Positions 23,500-35,189 of a DNA stretch of 64,000 bases are shown one piece after another. Origin of the DNA: Brachionus rotundiformis. Taxonomy: Eukaryota; Rotifera; Eurotatoria; Ploima; Brachionidae. Numbering within the stretch: the first letter of the stretch is position 1; every line of letters begins with the position of its first letter. Made by a program: the position numbers and the translations under genes. Below the pieces are notes generated by a model. That model did not search any database, had not been told where the DNA came from, and saw nothing but the letters and a program-made list of their open reading frames with translations. The DNA is taken from contig JAESIW010000118.1 in assembly GCA_016802295.1 (NCBI GenBank), positions 319,727 to 383,726 on the forward strand, given 5' to 3'.

Positions 23500-23681
23500 A
23501 TGTAATATATTATGGGACAATGAAGATCCCTTATCTTCTTTACGTTTGCATCAAATTCCATCAAAAGTTTACTTTTTACCTCGGCTGTCCAACTCTGATC
23601 AACCGTTTTAATTGCTTCTCTCTTACTTGTGGTGGCCATCTATTATCGCTGCTACCATGTAATATATTATGGGACAATGAA
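23500..23681. repeat. 25 bp perfect direct repeats around a 132 bp coding-like core
   Basis: The 25-mer beginning atgtaatatattatgggaca and ending atgaa occurs at 23500-23524 and again, identical, at 23657-23681 (period 157). The core between them is less AT-rich. On the minus strand it has an ATG-initiated open frame starting MATTSKREAIKTVDQSWTAE that runs into the left repeat. Origin unknown. Confidence 0.65.
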
Positions 23682-23903
23682 AAATTGCTTTAACTAATTA
23701 TTTATTTAAGTATATAATCTCAGCATAAATAATAATATAAAAGAGTTTCTTATATAGTGAATCAAGTACGTGACAAGATTCTTAAAAAGAGTAAGGATAT
23801 TTTCATAAAATGCTTGAATATTTTCATATGTCAAATAAAAAGGATAAATATTAAATAATAATCTATTAAATAAATTGTTTTAAATAATTTTATTAGAATT
23901 GTT

Positions 23904-24878
23904 TCAATAAAACACGCTAAAGCTTCGTTCTTTTACTTGATTCTTGAAATATATTCTGTCTTCATAAACATATACAGTAACAAATGCGTTGTTCGAATCA
24001 GGTGGTGCCTCGAGCATACCATTTAAGGTCAAATGATGAATATTTTTTTTGTCCAAATAATAACCACCAGCATGGTAATGACCAGCTAAATAGGCAAGAA
24101 CTAAATTGTCATATGACCAAACTAAATCTAAAACAGATTCACTGTTCCACACAGCACATGAGTCCGAAGTTTCTGCCCTCAGTGGAATATGTCCTGCCAA
24201 AATAACCTTCTTATTTGAATTCTTACAATATTCTAGTTGATTATTAAGCCAATTTAGTTGGCTTTTACCAACACCTCCATTCCAATTTTTGAATCTTTCT
24301 AAATATTTTTTGTACGAATTGTCTGTAGCTTGAAGTCTTAATAAAAGTTTATCATTTATTAGCTTATTTGACTCAACAAATTCTTTTTCGTCTTCATCGT
24401 AGCCCAAAACCGAGTGCTCATACTCATCCAAACAGATTAGTCTAAGCCGATCAGTAATATCATAATAAAAATAATTCGAATTATTGTTTACATTTTGATT
24501 TAGCACTCTAGAAGTATTTAAGATCGATTGGGATATGATGGCACGTTTAAAAGCAAAAAGCTCATGGTTTCCCCAAATATTGAGAATTTTGTTAAGAGGA
24601 AAGCCATTTTCTGTAAATTTGTTCAAAACTCTTTGAAGACACTGGTCAGTTGAATTGGCCATTTCAGTTAGAAACCCATCTATCAAATCGCCTAATTGAA
24701 GAATAAAATTAAGTTTGGGCTCATTTTTCCATTTTTCGAGAGCATTCTGTAAATTTTGTAAACTACCACGGTAATATCTCTGACGGCCATATTTGACCAC
24801 ATCGTCTGTGTCAGCGTATTGTACATCTGCTAAAATACCAAAACAAGCGACCAATTTTGGCTCTTGATCTTGAGGCAT
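23904..24878 (-). CDS. ADPRM: Mn-dependent ADP-ribose/CDP-alcohol diphosphatase (intronless)
   Basis: This enzyme hydrolyses ADP-ribose, IDP-ribose, CDP-choline and related compounds, probably in the cytosol. The single exon encodes 324 residues, close to the animal family length of about 340. The calcineurin-like metallophosphoesterase motifs appear in order: FGILADVQYAD (first metal ligands, residues about 14-24), LQLGDLIDG (about 60), NIWGNHELF (about 101), ILAGHIPLR (about 225) and YLAGHYHAGGYY (about 265). The family-specific RYYRGSLQNL block follows the first motif and NWNGGVGKSQLNWL precedes the fourth. The ATG at 24,878 places motif 1 near the N-terminus as expected. No signal peptide is seen. 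The absence of introns, unlike most neighbours, could mean a retro-copy, but the frame is fully intact. Confidence 0.95.
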   Translation of the reverse strand: MPQDQEPKLVACFGILADVQYADTDDVVKYGRQRYYRGSLQNLQNALEKWKNEPKLNFILQLGDLIDGFLTEMANSTDQCLQRVLNKFTENGFPLNKILNIWGNHELFAFKRAIISQSILNTSRVLNQNVNNNSNYFYYDITDRLRLICLDEYEHSVLGYDEDEKEFVESNKLINDKLLLRLQATDNSYKKYLERFKNWNGGVGKSQLNWLNNQLEYCKNSNKKVILAGHIPLRAETSDSCAVWNSESVLDLVWSYDNLVLAYLAGHYHAGGYYLDKKNIHHLTLNGMLEAPPDSNNAFVTVYVYEDRIYFKNQVKERSFSVFY

Positions 24879-27574
24879 TTTAATAGAAACAAATAAAATG
24901 AATTCTGTTCCTAATAAAAAATTATATTTATTCTAAAAAATTATAATTATATGAAACCTAGACACGAGCTCTGAAAATGCTTTTAGTATGGGAAACTTTT
25001 TATACAAATATTGTATACTTTTAGTTCATAAAATAATTTAATTTTTAAAAATTTCAATTGATTTTATCTTGAAAATTAGATATCAAGCTTGTCTAAAATT
25101 ATCTTATTTAGTAGACAAAAATAAATTCAAACATGCCAAAAAGTTTATTTTATTTATTACATAATAGTGAGTTTGAAATATCTAAATAACAAATTTATAT
25201 AAGAATCAATCATAACCACTAAAAATAATTTGACATTTGTAAATTGTAAATTTATCAATAAGATTGAATAATTATTCAAACATTTACAGATAAAATAATT
25301 AAAATATCTAGACCTTTAACATAATCTGTTTATTAAAAATCGCTTGATAATTTATTCTCGATGGATTATCATTTTGTTTTGCTGTGGTCTTGTCCAAAAT
25401 GTTGCCAAGATTTCAAGAAAGTATGTAATTATTTCGACTCAAAATTTTGAAAATGCTGAATTAAATGAACAAAATTGGTTCAACAAGATCTTACACTTTT
25501 ATAAAACCTTAGACTTCTCTCTCCAGTAAGTATGATAAAAATATTAATTTTGGTTTTGTTTTTGATTTTTAATATTTAAAATATTAATTAAATAATTTCA
25601 AAAAAAATAACTGTGATTGAAGATTTTATTCTATGATCAAACTATTTTTTATGATAAAAAAAATATTAAAAAAAGATCAATTAAATGTTTTTGAATTGTG
25701 AAACAGAACTTAAATTCTTCCTATATTGATAAATTAAAATTTATCAAAATAAAAAATATTTAAAAAAATACTGTAACATAGTGCGACAAAGAATGTTGCA
25801 TCTTTTTTTACCAAAAATAATTTTTTATAAATGTCATTTTTTAAATGACTTTTTTTATAAATGTCTTTTATCTACAAGACAAAAAGTATAGCATTAATAA
25901 GACTTAAATTAGTTATTGATTTCGTTTACCTAATAAAATGAAAATAAAGATGGTTTTCCACTATGTTGCCGTATTATTTTAAATATATTTTATTTTAGTA
26001 AATTTTAATTTATCAAAATAAGAAGAATTTTTTGTTTATTTTTGAAATTCACAGTACCCCAATCACTTTTTTTTACAAAATCTACTAAATAAAATAGATA
26101 AAAATTTATTATTTGTTTTATTTATTCAATCATTGAATATAAAAAATTTAGAATAAGATAGAGTAAAATAAGATGAGCCAAATCAACAGATTCAAAAAGT
26201 ATCATTCAAGGGCTCAAAAAATGTTCCGAAAATTTATAAAATCTGATTGATTTCTTAGCCCGATTTTAGAACTCTTAGGCTAAGGCGAAAAAGTTGACAA
26301 AGATAAGTTGACATTGGGAAAGACTTCTCTTTTGAGCAAAATGAAAATTGATTCCTCATAATTTTAAGTTTATAGTAATTATTTAAATAATTATCTATAA
26401 TTATCTAAACTTCAGTGACTTGTATTTGAAAAAAAATTAAACTCAATTGACTTCTTTTAGAATGAAGGAGTTTTTCAAATTTGGTCATCCTATTAACACA
26501 TAAGCCTTTTAGACGCCATTACCATATATTGATTTAAATACATAAAGAATTCAACTCGTTCAAACCTCAATATGTCTTGAATCAAAAATATAAATATACA
26601 TAGACTGTAAACAGTGTCTAATCGGACTTGGCGAGTTGAATGAAAGACATGTTAGTGCATGACTAAGTCATCCTGTTACATTGGTTGGCCAAATGTTGGA
26701 AGAATATAAATAAAGTATTATCGTCCCCGCAATTTATTTGATATTTAGTTAATTATTTTTAAGATGTCATTTTTCTATTTCAAAATATTTCATTAGAAAA
26801 TTTTCAATTTATTTTTAATTTTAAAAATAAACAAATTAAACTAAAAGCATTCTTTTCTTAAAAGACTTTTATTACATTTGAAAATGAATTTAAACCAAAA
26901 TTGATTCCAAATGTTTCTGGAGTTTAATTTTTTCAAAAATTTTTAATTTTCATCTATCTATACTAATTAGTTTAAAAAGCCAAAAACAAACTCCTTATCA
27001 AAAATTGTTCATCTGCAATTACTTAATAAAATTTATATTAATCAAGAATATTTTTTTAATAGTCTATTTAGCGACTATCTTAATTAAGAAATAAATTATC
27101 CAAGAATTTTTTTGTTTACCTAACCAATTTTATGTTTTTATGTTTGTAGCTGGATATGTGCACATCTAGTTATCTTAAACGTCTCCATAATAATGATTTT
27201 TCATTAACCTACTTTCAGCAAATAATAATTAATAATATTATTATTCAACAATTTTATTATTAAAATATTTCGAGCTTTGCAAAAAATAGGCTATTGATTA
27301 GATTTTTAAATAAAATGATGTAAAAAATAAAAAATCCTGAAAACATAAATACTAATACGCTTGGATTACTTGCTCAGTCTTAATCACATTAAGAGAAAAA
27401 TAATGATAATAAAAATCAGTTGATGAAATGAAATAAGTTTTGACCAGAAAAACATTTTTCGGCTTCCATTGCTTGCTCTTCAAACGCAATATTATGATTT
27501 AATTATAAATTTTTTAAAACAAAGATCTAAATTTTTTATTAGTCAAAAAATAAGTTTGAAAATTTAAAATCTTT
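24879..27574. other. 2.7 kb AT-rich intergenic region
   Basis: One open segment at 25,344-25,529 (plus) starts MIIYSRWIIILFCCGLVQNV, like a signal peptide, and carries a GTATGT donor after 25,418, but no convincing second exon was found. A less AT-rich stretch at 26,560-26,715 (ctaatcggacttggcgagtt and ctaagtcatcctgttacatt) may be a retrotransposon tail. Otherwise nothing is recognised. Confidence 0.35.
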
Positions 27575-27859
27575 TTAGTTTTTCTTTGTTTTTACTTTTA
27601 AATTTTGTTTCTTAAACTTTTTTTGAATCTTTTTCGCATTAATTTTGGCCTTGTCTTTAACAGATTTCTTGACAATACCGACCTTGGAATTCGATCCACC
27701 GACTTTTTTGTGTCCAACTTCATTCGGATACACCACTTTATGCTGTGAGGCACTCAACGCATAACCAAGAACTTGAAGGAATTTTTCAATTTAAAATCTC
27801 AACTAGACAACAAACTTACCATTAAATAGCAGAAAAATAACTAAAAATGTCACTTTCAT
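27575..27859 (-). CDS. Small secreted Lys-rich protein, unknown family (two exons)
   Basis: Exons 27859-27820 and 27771-27575 join in frame across a 48-nt GT-AG intron to give 78 residues. The first exon encodes a signal-peptide-like start, MKVTFLVIFLLFN, continuing VLGYALSASQ, with likely cleavage after the Ala/Ser region. The mature part contains HKVVYPNEVGHKKVGGSNSK and then a highly basic tail with more than 15 lysines (KKIQKKFKKQNLKVKTKKN). No cysteines are present. I do not recognise the family. A cationic secreted peptide is possible, but function is unknown. The signal peptide plus exact splice phase support it being real. Confidence 0.5.
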
Positions 27860-29117
27860 TATTAATTCAGATTTATCACTTCTCTGAAATTAAATTGTCT
27901 CTTTATATCAGAATTTTAAGTAAAATATTTACAAATTTGTTTTTTTTAGCAAATATTACTTCGAAAATTAATCTTTGGATTATGTTTTTTGCTAGGTGTT
28001 CATAATGCTAAAACTAAAGTTTGAGTCTTGAAATCATTTTCATTATTCTCTCTTTATGATTAATGCTCTATTTTATTAAATAACAATTGCATCAAAACAA
28101 GGTAGCTTTGATAAATATTTTTATTTTAATAAAAATAACTGTCTTAACAAAATATTTATAAACTGATTATAACCAAATTTTTTTATTCAGATTTTTTTAA
28201 AATCAACTAGATAGATATGCAGCCAATTTTAATAATTGGAAGATTTTTAATAGCTGTAAATATTTACGATTCAAATTTATTTCACAAAATATGATTGTGG
28301 AGTGAATATTATTGATTTGATGTATACATTTTTAATTTTAATCTAACACATTAAAATATGGTTTTTGTTAATATTTTGAGTTTCATTGACAGGTTATTCA
28401 GGGAATTAGTGAACAATCAAAGAATTATTTAAAACATCTCATTAAGAGTATTCTGTTCCAAAAAAGTCTTGTTACTAGAAAAAGATAAACAAAATAAAAA
28501 ATAATTTTGCTTCAATTTAAAACAATAACAAGAAAAAATGGACATGTTGCCAGTAATGAGCTACTGCGTCTAAAAATTATTGTAAAAAGGATTCGCAAAA
28601 AAATAAAAAGATAATAAATTAAATTCGAATAAAGATAAATCATCTAAAGAGAAAATAAATATAGAAAAAGCCACAAATAAATTTATGCAATCAGAAAATT
28701 CTGAAAAAAATGAATAAAAAAAATTGGTAAACGATCCAAAATAGGTGGTAGAACAAAAAAATTTAGCAAAAAAATAACTTTTATTTTTAATAAATAATTA
28801 AAAATAGTTTAATTAATTCATTTGAAAGTCATTCTCTGATACTCTGATAAAATAAAAATCAATTAAACAAAATTATTTTAATAAAATATTAAATAATTGA
28901 TATTAAAATAATATCAAAATTTAAAATTTTGATTAAAATTTGTGATTGTTTTAGCCATTTCGACAATAAATAATATAAGCTATGTAATAAAAAACATGAT
29001 TTTTTTAAAATATTTATAACCTTTAAAATACGATAAAAATAATGACTTGATAATTTTATCATTTTTTTCTGCTCAAATATAATATAAAATAAGAATATTT
29101 AATCTAAAATTCAAAAA
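27860..29117. other. AT-rich intergenic region
   Basis: No coding or repeat signal recognised. Confidence 0.5.
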
Positions 29118-30611
29118 TCAATTCAGATTGCTTTCTCCTGTTGATATCTTAATGTTGTTATTTCCGAGTTTTTCAAATATTATTTGAAAGAATAAATCTA
29201 AAAATTCCACAAAACTAAGAACACTTATTCCCAAAAATAAGCCCAGAGTACCACCAACGATACCAACCATGCCATCCCATGTAATACTCGCTTTCTGTGA
29301 TATTTCTGTTTGTTTTAGATATTCATAGTAAACATTTACTGATAGAATATTTTTTTCCAATTCTTCGACACTAATATTAGATCTGTTTCCAAATAGACTT
29401 TTTATCTTGTAATTTTTTACTAGGACGTTAGCATACGATTCGGAGGGATATCTATTTTCTGATTTTGTTACTCTGAAACTAATCGAATCACATGATAATG
29501 GACAAAAAAACTTTTTTTTATCTGTAAAATCTGACAAAAAAAGTTCTCTAGCAACTCGATCAGCACAAAGATATTCTTCAAAAGTAGTACATAAATTGCT
29601 ATCTTCATCATTAAAACTATTAGTCGGTAGTTCACAATTACATGTTTTATAGACTTCTGAATTAAGAAAAGCAACTAAACAGTCATTGTGTCGATAAATT
29701 GAATTAGATTTGATGACTCTTCTGTAATGTTCTGAATCAAAAGAGTCAATTGATTCTATATTTTTGATACATTCACTATAAGGTTTTGATAATTGTTCGT
29801 TTTGGATTCTTTCCATAACTAAATTGGCGCTTTCACCCGGTGCAATATCGAACCCTTGTCCAATTATGGGTTTAAAATAATTATCATTAATGTATATATG
29901 AGCTCCAGTTGCTAAGCTTAATGTTGATTCGTTTTTAGGTATTCCAACAAAAAGCTCGATCATAAGACCATAATATTTTCCTTCAAAAGTAGAATTCTTT
30001 ATCTCCCTTTTTGTCCCATTTGAATCTAGACCTGCATTAAAGCGATAACAGTTACCAAATTCGATGTCGTAGAACCATTGCCAATCATTTTCATCACAAG
30101 GTACGAAATTATACAAACAACTTATAAGCATTTTATCAAAAGGAATCGAAAATTTTTTCCGATAATCTGACGACTTTCCTTTTGAAGACAACCCAGTAAG
30201 ATAACGTAGATAGTTAAAGTAAAACATCGATGAATTTTGTTTAAAATATCCAAAAATTGTATCATTAGCAAGGTGATTTTCTTTTAGATAAAATTCAACA
30301 AAATTTAAGCCTTCTTCTGTAACAAACGGATTGACATTACATACAGTTACTGATGGAAAGGGCATTGAGTCTTTTTCAACTACTTTTATTTTTGTAACTA
30401 CTTCGTATTCCAAAAAGGTCATAATGTTTTTTGCAATTATATAAAAGCAAAATGAGTTAGAGGCAAGAAAAAACATGATCCACATAATTCGAATTGTTAA
30501 ATATTTGGATCGAAATATGTTTGGAAATCCGTGTATAGTCACTTTTTCGAGCCACTCCAGAAACATGATGGATAATTTAGTGTTTAGCTTCTTCGAAACA
30601 GTTGCTTTCAT
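29118..30611 (-). CDS. DEG/ENaC-family sodium channel subunit (single exon)
   Basis: This family forms trimeric amiloride-type cation channels in the plasma membrane, with short cytosolic ends, two membrane segments and a large Cys-rich extracellular loop. The 497-residue frame shows this plan. TM1 is at about 40-65 and is followed by the family motif FPSVTVCNVNPF (about 88-99). Extracellular Cys clusters are CLYNFVPCDENDWQWFYDIE, FGNCYRFNAG, DCLVAFLNSEVYKTCNCELP and FFCPLSCDS. Then come the pre-TM2 region and TM2 with GGTLGLFLGISVLSFVEFLD. This contains the G-x-S selectivity-filter tract (GIS) and the final Ser/Glu pair typical of the family. It is intronless, unusual beside multi-exon neighbours but uninterrupted. 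Which ligand or stimulus gates it cannot be read from sequence; peptide-gated or degenerin-like subtypes are both possible. Confidence 0.92.
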   Translation of the reverse strand: MKATVSKKLNTKLSIMFLEWLEKVTIHGFPNIFRSKYLTIRIMWIMFFLASNSFCFYIIAKNIMTFLEYEVVTKIKVVEKDSMPFPSVTVCNVNPFVTEEGLNFVEFYLKENHLANDTIFGYFKQNSSMFYFNYLRYLTGLSSKGKSSDYRKKFSIPFDKMLISCLYNFVPCDENDWQWFYDIEFGNCYRFNAGLDSNGTKREIKNSTFEGKYYGLMIELFVGIPKNESTLSLATGAHIYINDNYFKPIIGQGFDIAPGESANLVMERIQNEQLSKPYSECIKNIESIDSFDSEHYRRVIKSNSIYRHNDCLVAFLNSEVYKTCNCELPTNSFNDEDSNLCTTFEEYLCADRVARELFLSDFTDKKKFFCPLSCDSISFRVTKSENRYPSESYANVLVKNYKIKSLFGNRSNISVEELEKNILSVNVYYEYLKQTEISQKASITWDGMVGIVGGTLGLFLGISVLSFVEFLDLFFQIIFEKLGNNNIKISTGESNLN

Positions 30612-30759
30612 TCTAACTTTACTAAGAAATTTAAAGAAAAAAAAATTTATAATAAAATAATCAAGTTTATATATTTTATTCTTAATTTGAAAGCATTCTT
30701 GTTTTAAATCTATTAATAATATAAAAATAGTTAAATGATGAACTAATAAATAATTGATA

Positions 30760-31238
30760 TTATAAAAATGTAATGAATTTTAATTGTTTTTTTCTATTTC
30801 GTCTCCAAATACTCAAGTTGATCGCACTTGCACACGATACCAAAGCCAAATATGGCAAAAGGAGATAAGCTCTTGTTTTGTTTATAGGATAAAAGGCATA
30901 AATGCAAGCTGCTATATTGACACTTGAGACTTATTTCAATTGTTGAAAGTCCTAGTTTATGAATATGGGAAAAAATTGGGGTCCAAGCCCAATTAAAGGC
31001 TAACTGACTTCCATACAGACCAAGTGCTAGATTTCTTCTATCGCCGATAACATCTCTCACAATCAAATAGGATGCGTAATCCAAAGAAGTATAAAAAGAA
31101 AAATTAATAGTTAGCTTATCTAAATTTGTTCTTATTTACTTCAAACCAATTTTTAACATTCTTTCTGGTAAAATAAGTTCCAGCAATACCTACTATATTT
31201 GGTAAGATCGACACACCGACAGCTTGAAGAATCATCAT
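30760..31238 (-). pseudogene. TSPO: Translocator protein TSPO, apparently broken
   Basis: TSPO is a five-helix protein of the outer mitochondrial membrane binding cholesterol and porphyrins. Exon 1 (31238-31140) reads MMILQAVGVSILPNIVGIAG then TYFTRKNVKNWFE, ending in a GT donor. The next segment reads TSLDYASYLIVRDVIGDRRN, GLYGSQLAFNWAWTPIFSHI and GLSTIEISL. It then shifts frame near 30,930 into SVNIAACIYAFYP, TRAYLLLPYLALVSCASAIN and LSIWRRN, a good TSPO C-terminus. Two defects are visible. The block between helices 1 and 2 containing the conserved Lys-Pro-x-Trp-x-Pro-Pro is absent (no room in the 60-nt gap), and a one-base shift separates helices 3 and 4. Either this is a pseudogene or the reference sequence has an indel; the missing block argues for the former. 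The acceptor-like tttcag just upstream of the ATG suggests a spliced leader or 5' UTR intron. Confidence 0.8.
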
Positions 31239-31810
31239 TTTTCTGATCTGACCCTGAAATATTACATAGAATTTTTATTAACGACTTAATTATAGCTTTG
31301 TTTTTGTCTCAGATTCATTAAATTAGGAGAAGATTAATGATGGTAATATCAAAAATGAATTCGATTATCATTAAGAAAAAATATTGAAAATATTTATTTG
31401 ATTATTAGTTTTTTATTAATGCAAAATATTTATTTGGATGATATTTATCTCTTTACTCTAAAATTTACGAAAAATTATCAATGCTTTTTAATTTTTAAAT
31501 ATTCAATACAAAGTAATTACAAAAAAAAATTATTATTTTTTTACTTTTGAAAAGATAAAAAAGTTTTTTTCATATATAAGCTTTAAATTATAAATAAATC
31601 AATATAATTTAGATGATTAACAAGTCCATTCAACCTTCCATTTATCAGAGAAATTTTTCTTTTACTTAAAAATGTCTTAGTTGAGATAAACTTTATTTTA
31701 GAACTCTTACAATCGAAAAATTGAATGTTAAACAATAGTAATGCAAAAAAATGTTTAAAAAGTTTATTTTAATTTTTACAAACTTATCAATTTTTATTCT
31801 CAAATGAAAA
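31239..31810. other. Intergenic
   Basis: AT-rich, nothing recognised. Confidence 0.45.
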
Positions 31811-32410
31811 ATGGTATCAAAAATGTTTAACCAATCTCTCAGAAAACAGAGGGTAGTTCTTGTAGACAAATCTTCAGAATGGTTTGATGTATTAAGTGGT
31901 GTGCCTCAGGGCTCAGTCTTGGACCCTTTAATTTTTGTAATATTTATAAACTATATGCCTCAAGCAATCAAGACAATGTGTAAACTTTTTGCGGATGACA
32001 CAAAAGTTATTGGCATTATTAGTAATCCATTGGATCTTACAACATTACAAATACAACTACAGGTACTTCGATATTAATTTGAAAATGAATGGACTTGATA
32101 TGAGTAAGACGGAAAATGAACCCGATTTAGGTATAATGATCAGTTCAAATCTGAAATGGAGTTTGCAAGCTATGGTAGCGGCAAAAAAGGCAAATATGGT
32201 GCTGGGACAATTATCGAAAGCGTTCAGGTCATGATCAGTTGGTACTTTCAAGAATCTTCACGTAGCATTTGTTAGACCCCATCTAAAGTACGCGGTGGCT
32301 GCTTGGTGTCCGTACATGAAGAAGGATATTTTAGAGCTCGAGAAGGTTCAAATGAGAGCTTCGAAATTGGTCAAGCCAGTTAGGCATCTATCTTATGAGA
32401 AGAGGTAGAG
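31811..32410 (+). mobile_element. Decayed LINE reverse transcriptase fragment
   Basis: The plus strand carries DVLSGVPQGSVLDPLIFVIF and LFADDTKVIG, the fingers and catalytic (F-A-D-D) boxes of a Jockey/CR1-like reverse transcriptase. In shifted frames it continues with NEPDLGIMISSNLKW, AKKANMVLGQLSKAF and VRPHLKYAVAAWCPYMKKDI. An internal deletion and frame changes make it inactive. Confidence 0.8.
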
Positions 32411-33452
32411 AAGTTAAGTATTTTTTACTTAAAAAGAAGTTGTCGATTACATTGTGTCTTGTACGTAATTATTGGTACTTGGGAAACTAACTACATGATA
32501 ATCATACCATCCATCGTTTTATCATGTACTGTTACCGTATTCCCTTGCAAATAAGTGCCCCCGAAGACCCCTTTTTTGGAAGCTAACCAAAGTGGCTTAG
32601 TTCTATCTATTTTGCATATCTAGTCTAGATCCTTATAAGATATTTAATTTGAAGATAATTTTCTATCATCTATGGGCTTAAATTCTTCAATTAAGATACG
32701 GCTTTAGGGGCCTCTATTTTATTATTCACTTATTTTTGATCTTTACTTTTTTTCTGACAATTGGAAGGCTATTTTGAATTATCTATTCTTGAACCTCGAA
32801 AATAATTGCTGAATGATCATGTTCATTAGTATTATGGAAAATTTAAAAATTAAACCATAAGGTTGTTAGAATAATATTAAAGATATATTGTTTTATGCAA
32901 TCATAAAACTTGTCATGCTTAAAGATTTACGAAGAAACGACCATTTGATCCATCAAAGCTTTGCTGTTTAATTCATTGCTCTTTCATAAACCTTATTCAA
33001 TTTTTTGTTTAATAATTTAATATTTTAGTTTATTAGCTGCCTTAACTAAATAGTTTTAATGGTAATGAGTTTAAAAATAAAAGATTTGAACTTATTCTCA
33101 TAATAAAATATCGATGAAATTTATCTAAAAAATTTTGGTATATTTAATAATTCTTGTTTTGGTTAGATTTCCCGAAAAAAAAAACCAAAGTGTAAATAAA
33201 AAACGTGACTTTAAAAATAAAGTAAAGGTATTTTATAAATTTGTCTAGTAGATAACCATCTGTGCTAAATTTTTTTAAATCAAATTAGCCAAAAACCAGA
33301 CAGCTGTTCAAGTTTATTTTTTTTTATATACAGAATCACCATGAAATTTTTTATTTTTTCCTCATGAAGTGTTCTAATCCTGATTTATTCATGCTGTTAA
33401 GAATTGATATAAATACTCAAATGTAACTCAAAAAATTTTAAAAATTAATAAA
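32411..33452. other. Intergenic
   Basis: The first 200 bp may be LINE tail. The rest is AT-rich and holds the promoter of the secreted-protein gene at 33,453; no clear element is recognised. Confidence 0.4.
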
Positions 33453-34160
33453 ATGAAATTCATTGTATTTTTATTAGTAACTATTGCTGTATCATCAGCC
33501 GGTAAATTTAATTTTAAAATAAAAATAAAACTATTTATTAAATAAAAACATCAAGATCAAGAATTATTACTAGAACAAATGGTTTCCCAAGAAGGAGGTC
33601 AATTGTTTAATTTATATCAAGATAATAATGTAAATGGTGCTTTAGTGAGCCATATGGTCAATAAAAGAAATTTGAATAGCTGGCGACCAAAATATTTAGA
33701 ATATTTTGTCAATCAAACAGTATCGTTTGTAGAAGTTTTGAGAGATGATTCTTGTGAAGAAGATTCTGATAATCTCAGAGTTTGGGACCTGTTCCCAATT
33801 AGCTACAAGAGATACTTTTTAATGCTGGTTAATGTCACGTCTCGTCACATGGAAGATTTCAAATGGGACAACTTGGACGCTGACTTACAAGATAATCTTT
33901 TGTCAATCAAGGATTTCATCTCGAATAAGAAATCATTTTGGATGAAAAAAACTAACATTTTCATGGGCATTGTACTAAACCATGTTAATTTTGACGTTTG
34001 TCTAGACGAAAATGCATTGAAGCAAATGGTTCTTAATTTTGTAGATTCAGAATTTGATAATCAATTAAAATTATTGGTAGATTTGGAAACAAAACCATCT
34101 CCAATACTTGGCTTTGATCTCATAAATATTCTCTTAGGCTTCATCTTAAATCACAAATAA
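33453..34160 (+). CDS. Secreted protein of unknown family (two exons)
   Basis: Exon 1 (33453-33501) encodes a clear signal peptide, MKFIVFLLVTIAVSSA. A 54-nt GT-AG intron joins it in frame to exon 2 (33556-34160), giving 217 residues. The mature protein is acidic and mostly helical in appearance, with QMVSQEGGQLFNLYQDNNVN near its start. It also has a Trp-rich patch (WDLFPISYKRYF), a possible glycosylation site (NVTS) and only two cysteines in the mature part (at DDSCEED and FDVCLDE), which could pair. It ends with the hydrophobic ILGFDLINILLGFILNHK. I do not recognise the family. The splice phase, intact frame and signal peptide make it a real gene. Confidence 0.75.
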
Positions 34161-35189
34161 ATCTGAACAATTTTCAAATTTTTAAATAACTATTAAATTT
34201 AAAATTATTAATAAAGTTTATTAGCATATTAAAGTTGGTATTTTAAGTAAAATAATGTTTATAAAAAATGAAGATTTTGCGTTCAAATTATTTGAACGAA
34301 CAGTATCTTTTGTTAAAATTGATTCTTCTGAATCTAAACTAACCCTTACTTTTCCCAATGTACTATCTTCCATCGCATTTAAAATTTTCATTGAAGGATA
34401 TAATCGTATTCCTATAATATTAAAGACATGACATGTCCGAGTCAAATTAGGCTGATAGTTCTAATTAATTCTTTTCCGTATTTGATTGTTAAACACCATC
34501 TCAGACCAGTGGTTCGAATACGTAAGAAATTCAAATATTTTCTACCAGACCTAGACATTCCAAATTGGTGTTCTTTTATTCGTTTCCATACATCAGGACA
34601 GAAAAAATTGCACCAAGTCATAAGTCAGAAACAAGTGAAGTCATTTAACCTGGCTTGAAGTTTTTTTAAAAGAAGTCAAAATTACTAAGAAGTATTAAAA
34701 AAAATTCTAATTTTTAATAAAAACGATGGCGTTTTTCAATCAAATATTTTAAGCAGTAACTCGATTTTTTTAAATTTAAATACAAACAAGATTTTAATAG
34801 AAAAATATATCTGAATTTAAAAAATTCACACTTTGAAAAAAAGATTTCAAGCCAAGTTAAATAACTTGACTTTTAATAGACTTTAAAATGACTTTTGCGC
34901 AAGTCTGGTAATTTAAGTCATTACACTGTAAACAAAAGATGTTGTATTTTGAGACCTATCCAACAAGAATTTAAAAAAAATTTGTCTTATTTTAGGCACA
35001 AGTGTTAAGCCCAGCATTTAACAATTTTTTTTTGTTTAAGCCAAAAAGGAATAAATTCAATTCATGAATACTTCTTTTCTTGTTTAAACTTTTTTGTTTA
35101 AATAGCTAATTATGCGCCAACGTGTATTTGTAAAATTTAGAAAAACAGTATTTTAAAACAACATTTTTCAAACACAATAAGTGAGGCCA
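34161..35189. other. Intergenic with one dispersed-repeat copy and a minus-strand open segment
   Basis: Positions about 34,458-34,610 share islands (tatttgattgtt, accagacctagacattc) with 39,659-39,800, so a low-copy repeat family is present. On the minus strand 34,416-34,221 is open (IIGIRLYPSMKILNAMEDST and onward) after an acceptor-like ttaatattatag. It could be a terminal exon, but no partner exons were found. The remainder is AT-rich. Confidence 0.35.

Noticed and set aside
25344..25529. 61-codon frame with signal-peptide-like start
   Set aside because: Only one plausible exon, no supported acceptor or homology; kept as a note in the intergenic entry.
34221..34416. Minus-strand open segment after an acceptor-like site
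   Set aside because: No upstream coding exon could be joined to it in frame.
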